Shown piece by piece: positions 13,601 to 25,000 of a DNA stretch of 64,000 nucleotides. Source of the stretch: Trichuris trichiura (lineage: Eukaryota; Nematoda; Enoplea; Trichinellida; Trichuridae); assembly GCA_037903355.1 (NCBI GenBank), contig JBAJFE010000026.1, positions 496,001 to 560,000 of the forward strand, read 5' to 3'. The position numbers were made by a program, and so were the translations under genes. The notes below the pieces were generated by a model. That model was not told the origin of the DNA and searched no databases. It saw only the letters and a list, made by a program, of their open reading frames with translations. The number at the start of each line of letters is the position of its first letter. Within the stretch, counting starts at the first letter, position 1.

Positions 13601-15131
13601 CTAACTCAGCTCGCCTTAATAGCACCTCTCGACGGTCGCTTACGCTTTTTCGTAGAACCATTACCTTTTATGAGGCAGTCACGAAGGGAAGAGAGATCGA
13701 TTTTTCTTCCATTCCAGCTGACGCTGTCACTGGCACTGACGGTCGGTTGCCATTGCGTAAACGACACTACGAAGTGTACGAAGTAGGATTGGGCAACCTT
13801 GAAAGGAGCTTGGGGAAATGGGCAAAATGAAGACACAGTTTAGCACTCAAGGGATAATTATTTTTTAAAAAAAGCCACTACGCCTTGGCTAAGACGCTTG
13901 GAGAATATTGCTGGTGTCATACTCTTAGACTTTGTTTGTTCTACTTTCTGCCCATTGCACTTGCGTGCGTTGCGATTAGAACGCGTTTAAGCGAAAACCG
14001 CAGATTGCTCTCGCCTATACGCAGCAACCTATGGGATGCCGTCGACAGCCGCCGACATTGGGAGGCCTACGTAACGGATACGAAGCAACGAGCGGTTGTC
14101 TGAAAATTAGCCCTTCTTGTCGTCGGCAACGGAGATAGGCCAAAAGGCTTAGCGTGGAATTGGGTGAAATTTTGAGCGACAGAAACTGGCTGCAAAGAAC
14201 AACAGCTCCAACGGACACTGAGAGGAGCGAAGAATGAGTTGCACGTCGCCTGGCAAACGGAACGTTTATTAAAACTGTTCCTGGCGGATTAAAGCACGCC
14301 ATGATGCTCGCATTTAGCTAAATACCCATGAGAGAATTGTCGCTGCACGTGCAGATGCGATTCAGTCGAGCTCAGCTTCGTCAATGCCAAACTCTCTCCC
14401 TCTGTCTCTCTCTCTCTATCTTGAGCGCTTTATCTCTCTCCGTCACTCTATAGCCCTTCCACTGCTTGTCATTAAGAAACAAGGGTCAACCCAAGGGTAA
14501 CCTTGCCAGAGATGTTGGAACAAAAGCACGCTTCGATAAACCATATTTGGCAGAAAATAATCTAAGCGAAGCACGCGTACTGCCCAGAAAAGGTTAGTTT
14601 CCTCTGGCCAAAGCTAGGAGAGCCGTCGAAGTCAAGATTTATAAGTTAAACAAGCATGTAGGACTTGAAAGTGATGCTCACAACGTTCAAGAGAACCCTA
14701 AACTTTAGGCTGAATTGTTGATGCTTAGCTCTGCCTACTTTCAGCGTGCAAGCGAAAAGAGGAGCAGCAACAGCAAGGCATGCACAATCCGGGTCCCAAA
14801 AAGCCGCGCCTCGTCTTTACCGACATACAAAGGCGGACGCTTCAAGTAGGTGCCAACCTGAGCTGATAAGCATCGCGGCTGCACTGTTCTTATCCTTTAG
14901 GCCATTTTCAAGGAAACAAAAAGACCAAGCAAGGAGATGCAAGTGACCATCGCCCAGCAGCTTGGGCTGGACGTGTCGACGGTCGCCAATTTCTTCATGA
15001 ATGCCAGGAGAAGGGGCGCAGATCGATGGAAGGATAACGACTCGAACGGATCCCGAGTGACGGTAAGCGGCAAACCGCCTAGTTTTTCTTTTGAAAAATC
15101 AACTCTCCAAAAGGACAAAAGCTATTCTTAA
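10687..15131 (+). CDS. Onecut (CUT plus homeodomain) transcription factor
   Basis: DNA-binding transcription factor of the Onecut/HNF6 class. Exons 10687-12007, 14745-14845 and 14901-15131; total 1653 nt, 550 residues. The N-terminal half is low-complexity Ser/Ala/Asn with a His5-Gln25 tract. The single CUT domain is at about residues 360-440 (TKELAQRISAELKRYSIPQ, then QGTLSDLLRNPKPWSKLKSG). Exon 2 supplies the linker ACKRKEEQQQQG and the start of the homeodomain (KKPRLVFTDIQRRTL). Exon 3 completes it (AIFKETKRPSKEMQ and NFFMNARRR). Phe and Met at homeodomain positions 48 and 50 are diagnostic of Onecut. The start is the first ATG of the long exon. The stop at 15129-15131 is used if exon 3 is not spliced; an ACG|GTAAGC donor at 15062/15063 could instead join it to an unseen 3' exon. 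A 2.7 kb intron separates the two DNA-binding domains, against tens of bases for most introns here. Confidence 0.93.
11302..11391 (+). repeat. In-frame His-Gln trinucleotide tract in the Onecut gene
   Basis: A coding CAC/CAT run (five His) is followed by 25 codons of mixed CAG and CAA (Gln). The CAA interruptions should stabilise it against slippage. It is likely length-polymorphic. Confidence 0.95.
12008..14744 (+). other. Large intron of the Onecut gene
   Basis: A 2737 bp intron begins GTAAGG at 12008 and ends TTTCAG at 14744. It is the largest clear intron in the window. ORFs inside it have no family signatures. A CT-rich run lies at about 14395-14420. Its size relative to neighbours suggests enhancer content, which I infer rather than see. 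Confidence 0.7.
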
Positions 15132-18100
15132 GGATAGGCTTCTGCGCGACCTCTCAACGTAAGTGTAAGCTATATGGGCACCTGTTGGCAAAAGGCATCA
15201 AAAATTATTTATTTTAAAAAGGTTCTATTAAGTATGCTGTGATCAAAACAGAACAGCTTGAGAAAATGGTTTAAGAACGCTGCGAAACGCGTATGCGATA
15301 ATTCTGATAAACTTTAGTGATACAGCGCAGCAGGCTTATCAGATGCTTCGCAACTGATATAACCTGCTTTTCAGATAAGACAACGATAGATACTTTTACT
15401 GAAGTTATTTTAAATATTTATGAATTACTGACGTTGTCATAAAATAAAATGAGCTTATTATTATATCCAAAGAGCTTGCCGTTATTTATAAGGAATAAAA
15501 GTGTTCTTCAGTTGTGAAGATTTAAATAACAAAGCTTTTATGGAGGCATTTTACCGCGTCAAATCGATTTTTTAAAAATTACGCGTTTCTTAAAACCTTA
15601 GCTTCTCCTCCTCATAAATATCTCTCGAGACCGTTAGCCCATCGCTAGTGAGTTAAAATTATTAGCCCAGTGGCATTACTATTGTTGGCTAGGTCAACTG
15701 TTCAAAAAATACTGGACGAAGTCCAGTTCATTCTATGCTCAAAAAACCGCATCTATTTTCCCAAGAAAAGAGAGAACTATTCTTAGCAACATGATAGGGC
15801 GCCCTACTCTGAGCTGCTTTGCAATGCCCGACCTTGATAGAAGAGGTAAAAAGGGAATGCATTTATCTATCATGTGACTACTGACCCTCTTGGAAAGGAG
15901 TTTAGGTGACTTCTGACTTTCCCAAAAGTTTAAAAACTAGGAAAGGTTGTACAAGGTAAAACTGTCGAGATGAAATATCGCTTATCCACCAACAAATATT
16001 AATAACTTACCAGTTGTAAAAGTAGAAACTTCAAGCCAAACCAACAAGTCACGTTTGTATTTCTTTTAGTATGATTCAGTCCGTGTAAATTTTTTGCCCA
16101 TCATAAGCGAGGATTGTTTCATGCAGTTGAACTGCCTGAAAATCAAGCTTCCATTAGAGAAAAACGAATTTTTACCGGCTGTTAAAATGTCAGAAAGCGT
16201 AATCGGGCTCAAAACGTGGCTAGCAAACGCGTAATGCTTTGATAATGCTACTTTGCCCCGTTGCACTTGCAATACTTTGCATGGAATGTTTTGCTCGCTC
16301 TCGACGATAAGCTTAAGGACGTTTTTGGGTGACAAACGCGTATATCGTATTGCTCCTGTCGCTCTACACCAAAGTAGCAAAGGCAAAAGTAGAGCGCAGA
16401 AGTGGGTGAACCTGAGCATTCTTTATGTAGTATAAAAAAAGAACGCCTTTCGTCTGCAAGCTTATATGGCCATTTTGACAATTTATCCTGCATCCCGCAT
16501 TTTTCAATAATCAAAAGCCATTGAAAAATAAAATATTCTAATTTCTATTGCTCTGCATTAGGCTGCTAACTTTAAAAGTTCTCAGGTTCAGTCTGCTGAA
16601 ACAGTTCTCTGAAATAGGCGCGTGAAAAACTTTGAAAGCTGGGCAAGTTAGGAGCTGTACTTTGGCAAAGGTTTCAAAACGTCGAGAAAGATAAAACGCT
16701 GAAGAAGGCCGTTATCAAATCCGACTTTTCGAAATTTCAAGCTGCAGCGCAAACTGGGTAAATCAATCGTTTTCATTAGTGCTAGGCGAGTTTCTGCGTC
16801 ACATAATAATAGCCTACGCTTATATCGCGTGGCTCTCGCTTTCGGCAAACTGAGCAGCAGTTAGTCTCGTCCCTTATCATAGTTTAGTTAACGTGCAAAT
16901 TTGTAAACAGATTTGCAGATTGTAACTTAAGAAAAAATATCCAATTTTATTAGCATTTAAAAATCCAGGAGAGCAGCAGTTCGAGCAAAGCACATGTTAA
17001 TGATTCGCAGGTTGTATTGCAAACCTGCTAACTATTAAAACTTAAAATCAAAGTAAAGCCAAAACCAGGGCGTTGAAGACAATAATTTGCATTAGAAAGG
17101 TTCAACACTATCTCTTACTATTGCAAAACGTACTTAAAATTACAGTTGGTGATTATATTGATGTCTTTTCAGCCGTGAGCCGTAGGTGCGTGCCAACCAG
17201 TACCTTCCGCCGCCCATTCAAATATCGTCCGAAACCGTCGCGTGAAGCACTGCGCAACTCGTTTCAGCATTGTACAGTTGTTTTCTTGTCGCATGGCTCC
17301 GAGAAAGCTCCGCGTTGCCAACATTCCAAACGTGCACGTCGTCAACATTCCAGCCACCGTTAATTGTCTGCAATGCGAAGCCAGGTGGGACAGATGGTTT
17401 ATTTAATGTCGCCTTTTTCTGGCGTCACGCGCTTTCAATATCCATCACAGCCTGGTCGCAACAACGTTACAAACACTTCTTTCCTTTCTTTTCTCCTTTA
17501 TTGTTCTTCCTTATTGACTACTCTAAGCTTCTTCATCCCGTTGGTGCTGTGTTGTCGTGTCACCAGTCGTTCAAACTAGTCAAATCCAGTAATGCAATTT
17601 ACGCATTGTTCTATTTGAAAAAATTGACCATTGTCAACTTCGTCCGGCGCGCACGTTTTGACTTCACGCAGGAACACCGTCCACTGCTACTACCTCCAAA
17701 TCAGTCGCTTTGATTCGTTTAAAGGCGGGCGGATGGAATTGTATTTTAGAAATGAGATATCAGCATCGCCATATCATCTATGCTCTTTTCAATCCATACG
17801 TTCGTGACATCCCGGAACGACTGGGCCTTTGGAGCCCCGCTTCTGTCCGGTGGCATTTCCCTGTTTATGACGCATAGTGTTAAAGATGTTCTCATTGTGT
17901 CCACGCACGCCGCACGATTCGTCATTTCGCCAAAAGTCATTCATTTCCCTCTGTATAAAAAGCTGATGACTGGACTGACCGTTGCCCCTTTAAGAAGTCA
18001 GCTGCCGTCCCATGCATCTGTGTTGTACGTGAAGCCTGATGATTAAATTCGTTTCGCAACAACTCTGCGTCTCTGTTTGCGCCTTAGGTAAATTTAATTG

Positions 18101-18475
18101 ATAAACTAAAAAGGGTTAGACGGAACATGCCTAAAATGGGAATTTTCGTAATGACAAAGTTATTTAACGGAAACAGGTTTCTTTTTCAACGGCTTGGCGC
18201 AGGAGAGACAAAGCCGTTTGTGTTGCTTGATCGGTGAGGGCTAAAACGAATGGCAGGTTGAAGTGAGCGGCAAGGCAACGGAGAGGAAGAACGCTTGGAT
18301 AAGGACTAGATCGTCCCTGCATGAATACGTCTAAACATGCGACAAGTCTTTCAAGCTTCAAAGGTCGAGGTAGCCCCAGAATCGTACGACTCAACCGGCG
18401 TAGTTCGAATGAAGCAATGCTATAGTAGAAGCATATTGCAAGGAAATAAGCAAAAACGTTTTTGATAAGCATTAG
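15132..18475. other. 3' flank of the Onecut gene and spacer to the LRP gene, nothing firmly coding
   Basis: AATAAA-like sequences near 15442 and 15494 could end the Onecut transcript. Dispersed-motif copies lie at 16406-16415, 16581-16590 and 17002-17013. The last is in a 7 bp stem formed by GCAGGTT and AACCTGC (17007-17028). Several ORFs of 60-120 codons (for example minus 16066-16419 and 18164-18472, plus 17780-18046) are open but lack recognisable domains and consistent splice phases. Because short introns hide genes in this genome, an unrecognised small gene here cannot be excluded. Confidence 0.4.
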
Positions 18476-21400
18476 TCAAACCTTCTCCTCATACAGCGGG
18501 TTTACAACACCTCCATTTGACCGGTCGCCAGTTGTTAGTCGCACGCAGTCTTGGGATACGTTTCCACGGGATAAACGACGCAATTTTGTCGCCATATTGC
18601 CCAGTAGTGGTTCGGAGAATTTCAGCTTTCTTAAACTGCTGAAAATTAAATGCGTAAATCGACTTGCCCTCAGAGGCTCATTTCAACCGACCGGTAAAAT
18701 TCCTCCTTTCTGTATTTGTACCTCCACAAAATGCAGACGAGCACAGCAAAAGTGATGGACAGAAACAGACCAATCAAGGGGGAGGACCATTTCCCTGAGG
18801 AACGACCGGCTACAGGAGCCACTTCACAGTAGAGACCGCTGTAACCGTTGGTACATCTGAAAAAATAGGGGCCCAAATTTTTCAAACATCAATTGATGAA
18901 TGTCTTTGTCCACCAACTCGCAGTAAATGCGGCGTAGGCGTTCCTGACGATCGTACTCGTAGTGACAAGAGCCGTTGTTTTTACAGGCGGTCCCTTGCTC
19001 GCAGTTTTTTTTGAAGCTCTGCAGACACCAGCGTATAGGCTGCAATGGAGTCGCTAAGCCTATTAAGGAATCAACATACTCAACGCTTACCATGCTCCTT
19101 TTTTCCAAGCGAGCTTGACAGGTCTTTTTGTCGTCCTTCAGTTCATAGCCGTTGGGACAAAGACAAGAATGTCTTAGCTCAGCGGACGACAAATCCTTCG
19201 GGCCTACGGCGCACAGATGACTACAACCTTTTGAGCTGCAGAGATTTTTCCAACCTACGAAACATTATTTGCATAATACGATAAGATAACAAAGGAATAA
19301 AAACAAGCGAAGTAACCTACTGGTATTCTGATACACGGGATGATCAATTGCCACGCCGTACGCTTGACCATTGAAGTTCTGCACCGGACCGACGTCTGTT
19401 ACATTCCTCACGTTGACTTTCATTACCGCCTTCAATCTCCAATCGCTCCAGAAAACGTAGTCATCAAAAACGACCATGTCGAAAGGATGTAATATGGCAG
19501 AGCTGAACAATACCTGCCTGCAAACGCGGACAATCATCGATATACCTCCGACCCGAATTGTAATAGCATAATTGCAACTTTGATTCAGGCGCGCAGCCGA
19601 GTTAAAAATTTGCATTTTTGCATTTTTCTATCACGAAATGCTCTTGCTGACGATTTCAACAGTACGTACCTGTCAGTACCGTCCAAACGGCTCGACTCGA
19701 TCAGAAGATATCTGGCGTCTACCCAATAAAGTCGATCGCGTACGTAGTCGATGGCAACCGCATTTGGCCAGGCAAGCTTCTCCTTATGGACAAAAGTCAT
19801 TGAGGAGCCGTCCATGGCAATCCGCGAAATCGATGCGTTCTTGCCCCAGTCGGTAACAAAGAGATATCTAAAAATGGGAAGCAGTTCTTAAAGCCTGAAT
19901 CCACTTGAATGACGTAGCGTAAAGTGTCTACCCAAGTTTGGGATACAAGGCAATGCCCCTTGGCATACCGAAGTGAATCTGTTCAAAAACCGTACAATAA
20001 CGTCCGTCGCTGGAGCAAAAGCCAATTTTTCCCCTCCCTTCGTCCGCGTAGTAGATATTGCCAATAATCCAGTCGACAGCAATGTTGGCAAAATTAATAA
20101 AGTCGCCAAAGAGACAGTTTTCTCCTTTCTCGTCGAACGAATATACGGTGCTCTCTCTTGTGTAATAGCTTCTGCGTTCGCGGCTTACGTGGTCCAGCGA
20201 AAGGATACGCGTGCTTGACGTATCCAGAATAACGCTGTAGTCAGCACCCTCTTCCTTCCAGTTCAATGAAACGCTGCGCACTTGTTGATCCACGGAAAAG
20301 AGCAATCGACCTGCTTGCTGGTCTAATAATTTGCATGATTCACCATCATGCTCAAGACGGTATCCCTCAGCACAGCTGCACTGGTATCCGCCGGATTCTC
20401 GATGGCAGAAATGGCTGCATCGATGCTGTCCGTTTTTACAGACTGCTTCGTCCTCACAATCATTATCGTTAGTGGAAGCCAAGCGCCATTCATTTTTGCA
20501 CAGGCATTCCACTCCATGGTACGTCTCCCTGTAATAACTTTCAGTGGCAATTGTTAGTTAATAAAACTGCTTTCAATGCCTGCATTTCCCACGGCATCCG
20601 CCATTGTTGCTTGAGCACGCGCCGCACCATTTATGCTCATCCGACCCGTCTAGGCAATCCTTACGGCCGTCGCACATTTGCACCCGCGATATACAACGGC
20701 CGTTATCGCAGGCGAACATGTCTGCACCGCACGATTTGTAGATGCTGATTCGACTTGGACAATCGAATTCGTCCGAATTGTCCTGGCAATCACCAACTCC
20801 ATCGCACTTCCAACTTTCAGGCATACAAACCGACGAGCCGTTGCACTGAAACTCGCCGGGAAGGCAGTGGACAACTGCGGTGCAATTCCATTCGTCATCT
20901 TCGTGAGGGCATTCCTTTATGCCGTCGCAGACCGCCTCTATTGGAATGCATGGCCCCTTATAGCACTTGTACTCATCTGCATTGCATTTGTGGTATCCGG
21001 TCAATGGGCAACGCTCCTCGTCTGAACCGTCGCCGCAATCGTCCAAACCGTTGCAGACGAATCTTTGGTCAATACAACGCTTGTTGCGGCAGGAAAAATG
21101 GTCAGGAGGGCATGGCGCTGTCAGATGGCAGCTACTCTCGTCCTCACCGCCTAAGCAGTCCTTTTTACCGTCGCATACCCAACTAATCGGTATACATTCT
21201 GTATTTTTCTCGCTACATCGGAAATGGTCCTTAGGACAGTTTTGTTCGACAGCTGCTCGAGACGACCTTCGGCAATCCAGTTCGTCGGAACCATCAGGAC
21301 AATCCGGTTGACCATTGCATAACTTCGTTCTGCTTATGCATCCGCCTCCATTGAGACATCTGTATTTGTTTTTTCCGCATCCTTTGGATTTCGACTTTGT

Positions 21401-22092
21401 CTTTTTGGCTCTACCTTCACTTGGCAGTTCGCTGCTTCTCTTGGAATCTTGTTGCTTTGGCATTCTGATCGTTTGATCGCTTGGCTGCAAGTCAAGACAC
21501 ATGTCCTCGTCTTCTCCGTCAGGGCAATTTCGATGACCGTCGCAAATTCTATCAATCGAAATGCAAGCGTTCGACTTAAAACATTCGAACTTGTCCACTG
21601 GACATACGGAGTTTTCTAAACAAACAACGAGAAGGACAGATGGAAGAATTTTCAATAAATCCTTCCTCCTACCGCAGTGAGCCTCGTCGCTGTTGTCAGG
21701 GCATTGCTCCTGACCGTCGCAGAACAGCTTTTCGTCTATGCACGCCTCCCGATTATCGCAGGGCAGTTGTCCAGCTTTGCATCTGACTAAAGGACGAAAA
21801 TAACTAAGTATTTTTCCTGACAAGGAGTATACACCTTTGCAACGACGCTCATCGGACATATCCGGGCATTCCTTGGTGCCGTTGCATACACCGGATCGAG
21901 GGATCACCTTGCCGTATTCGCACAAGAAAAAAGCGGCTTGAAAATTGTTTACAAAAACTATTTCATGCTTTCTATGGCGTCACGCTTACCGGTGTGCTTC
22001 AATTTTCGCACATGACTACCTTGTACATTTACAACAACCGTCGCCGCCGCAAAGACCATCAGGAGAGAGCCCCACAAGCGGAAGCTGCCCAT
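18476..22092 (-). CDS. LDL-receptor/LRP-like endocytic receptor
   Basis: Single-pass receptor of the LDLR/LRP family, expected to take up lipoprotein or other ligands. Ten exons: 22092-21990, 21936-21835, 21786-21673, 21615-20580, 20528-19932, 19867-19670, 19517-19321, 19254-18918, 18856-18692, 18638-18476; total 3012 nt, 1003 residues. Order: signal peptide ([20 protein letters not shown]), about nine LDL-A repeats with the calcium-binding CxDGSDE pattern (the first lacks its N-terminal cysteines), two EGF modules, one six-bladed YWTD-type propeller (RLYWVD, VFWSDW), two more EGF modules, a transmembrane helix ([19 protein letters not shown]) and a tail with NPLY, an NPxY clathrin-adaptor signal, near the C-terminus. 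Intron 20529-20579 is GC-AG. Introns of 48 and 57 bp (21787-21834, 21616-21672) lack in-frame stops. If the last intron is retained, the protein ends at a TGA at 18670-18672 after YRSVEMSL and lacks NPxY. Smaller than LRP1 or megalin. Confidence 0.88.
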
Positions 22093-25000
22093 TTGGAAGA
22101 AAATACGGAAATGCGCCGCCAGCAAACCGATAATGCTCTCCAAATGGGGACTTGCCGAAGAACCGCCGATCAGTGCAACGCCCGCAAGCAGCGCTGACCG
22201 GCAGATGACCTGAAAGCAGATATTCATTAATTTGCATAAACGTTATCTCAATCCATTCAACTGCACTGCTGTAACGAAAACAAGAGGGAAAGAGAGAGGT
22301 CAAACTTATGCCAAACAACAATAGCTTAAATAGTTTGTGTCCGGAACAAAGACGTAACGTTTTCGACTAGAAATCAGCTTATTGAAATGCTATCGAGCAT
22401 TGAAAGATTACAAACAGCTGATGCAAATGCAAACCAGCGCTCGACTGAGCAGAAAACGTCATTTACAAACGTCATATGCAAATTATATAGGTTTGAAGTC
22501 GTAAACAGCGTCTGACAATTGCTGACGTCACGAAAAGGGCTACTGGATAAGGGACGAATTTGAGACGAAACTTAATCATTCAAAAGCGTACGGAAAAGGC
22601 GGACGAATTTATCACTTTACGCTGGAATCGAGAATAGGCCCAATTGGAGGGCTATCAGAAGTCTGTACAGAAACTAGTTATTGCACTGCGTCGACGAGGA
22701 GCGTTCGGAACGCGGTAATGCTCAAGAACAGGTTAATAAGCTTAGTTGCGCAACATAGCAAAGGAGATACTATCTAAGAAACCTGTAACGGCTGTTATTC
22801 TTTATAACAGTTCGGAAAGCGCCGCAATAATAGGAGCAAACACTTAGCGTAAACAGATCGATTAAGCACTGTTTGGCAAATGCGGAAATGGATTTGCCAT
22901 GCCGGCAAGCGCGCGGAAAGAATTGCAAATGAAGCGTAATAAAAGACGACTTATATTAAGCCGGCGAGAGAATAGCATATGCCCTAAAGCAAATAACTGA
23001 AATGATAAGGTTGACTGCATGCTGACGAAGGTATCAAAAAGAAGAAGCGAAATGAAATTATCTTTAAAAAAACTAAAATGGCTGACCACAAGTATAGGTG
23101 GCGCTCGTTGTAGTAATACAGCTAAGGTTAAAGGATAAAGAGGGAAAGCTTCCAATAAGGGCGGGATAACCTCCTGAAACGTAAAATATTTGGGAAAACG
23201 TACCGAATTGAAGCATATTTTCAGAATTGGATTTTTGGAGCAATAGGTGTTGCATTTTAAAAGTTTTCCAAACGTTTGCCGATCAAGTTGTCCTTGCAAA
23301 CAACCCTGAACAAACCATTTCACAATTCATTTGTACACTGAAATAGGAACGGATGCTTAATGTTAAATAGAGATGTTCTTTACCTTGTGAGGAAGCGTTC
23401 TGGACCTCTCTTCGATTAAGTACAAGATTTTCCCTAACGGAATTAACATTGGCCTGAAAATATATATAGTAGAGAACAAAGACATTACTTTCCATTATTA
23501 AGCGAATGACGTAATTTTGAAAAAGACTTTTTAAAACTCGTACTTCGGCTAATAGTAACAATATATGCAATAACAGAGAAAGAAGATTTTCTAAAACCAT
23601 GCTAGTGAATACTGTCATGCAAGCTATGAAATAAGTAAATAATACCTTCACTACAATAATCTGTCATTGCCGGATGCAGATTTATAATTATAACACACCA
23701 CGAAGCATTAATCTTTATTAATGCTACGCCAATAATAGCAAAGTAAGAAAAAAGTCCCTTCTTTAAGCTTAAATAAAATTAAGTAAGAAACATCCCGCCG
23801 AACCATTCTTTCCGGATTTTCTTCACTGAACGTACAGTAAAAATTGATAAATAGAAAACAGGAGCATACAAAGCGAAATGACGTCAAAAAGCACAGCATA
23901 GCTCTACCCATTACTGCATAAAGAAAAGGTAGAGAACCTATTAGAAGTAATGAAGCGTTCAAGAAAAAAAGTATGATAAGAAGTTATTCTAACGGCTTTC
24001 TTTTTTCATCAAATGACGCTGCGAATGAGTGCTTTTTTCTGGTAAGCTCAAAGAGCACCCACGCAAATTACGCAATAGAACTTTTGATATAAGCTATTTT
24101 TGGTGCTAAATTTAGCCAGAAGAAGTAACATACACGTTCCGCTTAGCTCATTTGCATACCAGTCACTTTTCTATTAAGTTGGTTATACGCTTAAAAATGT
24201 ATGTACTTTACAGGAGTGAGAAAATCTCATTATTTTCTAATGATAAATGCTTCGCGTGATCCTTATTTTACAGGGAAATTTTGGAACTTTCAGCATCTAA
24301 GCGCTTGAGCTTATTTAATGTACAGTGCGAAAATTAGATTAAGTTTAATACGAAGGGTATGAATACTTTGTTTCAAGATTGTAGCGCATCTCATCGACAG
24401 AATGATTTCAAGGAGCACATTGATGTTCCGCTGAGCTACAGTGACCTGCATAACAGCTGTCTCTTTTCATAGACCAAATGATGCACAATGATTTCCCTAT
24501 AGCAAACGTCTCCGTCGACTTTGGAAAAAGACGATATAATGGCATGTTCATTGTCACTTTTTTGCCTTCATTATCTTGACAATGATTAATTTCATAGGCA
24601 AAACAATTTGGTATCCAAACAGCTACAAGGACAGCAGTTTTGTAATAGAATCCGCAAAAAGTATGACGACTTTTAGCCTTAGGAAAGAATCAGGAGCTTG
24701 AATAATAACAACAGCGCAATGTGAGAAAAATAGAATAAAAAATACAATCATTGGCTCAATATATATATGCATCAGAGCTTTTGGGACAGTTGCAGTCATA
24801 TGTACAAGACAAAAAGATATTTAACATATACATTTTGAATGGGACCAACGAAGGCAAAGATAGACATGATTTCTTGAATAGCATCAAGAGGACTTACAAC
24901 TTTAAAATTGAAACCAAGAAGACTAAAAGCGCGTTTTAATTTAAAAAAATGCTTTCCAGTTTGCACCTACTATCAAAATAAATGGATCTAAAAATATTTG

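Noticed and set aside
16066..16419. Minus-strand ORF opening with a signal-peptide-like hydrophobic stretch
   Set aside because: No family motif, no supporting splice signals, and it lies in a stretch rich in random ORFs.
17746..18046. Overlapping ORFs on both strands near 17.8 kb
   Set aside because: Both strands are open and neither shows a domain or splice structure, so no choice can be made.
18164..18472. Minus-strand ORF with a protein-like sequence (ELRRLSRTILGLPRPLKLERL) directly downstream of the LRP stop
   Set aside because: It follows a CTATAG acceptor, but its phase does not match the LRP tail exon and no own start fits. Left as unassigned.
23283..23651. 122-codon minus-strand ORF with hydrophobic stretches
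   Set aside because: Composition follows the AT-rich background; no motif and no neighbouring exons.
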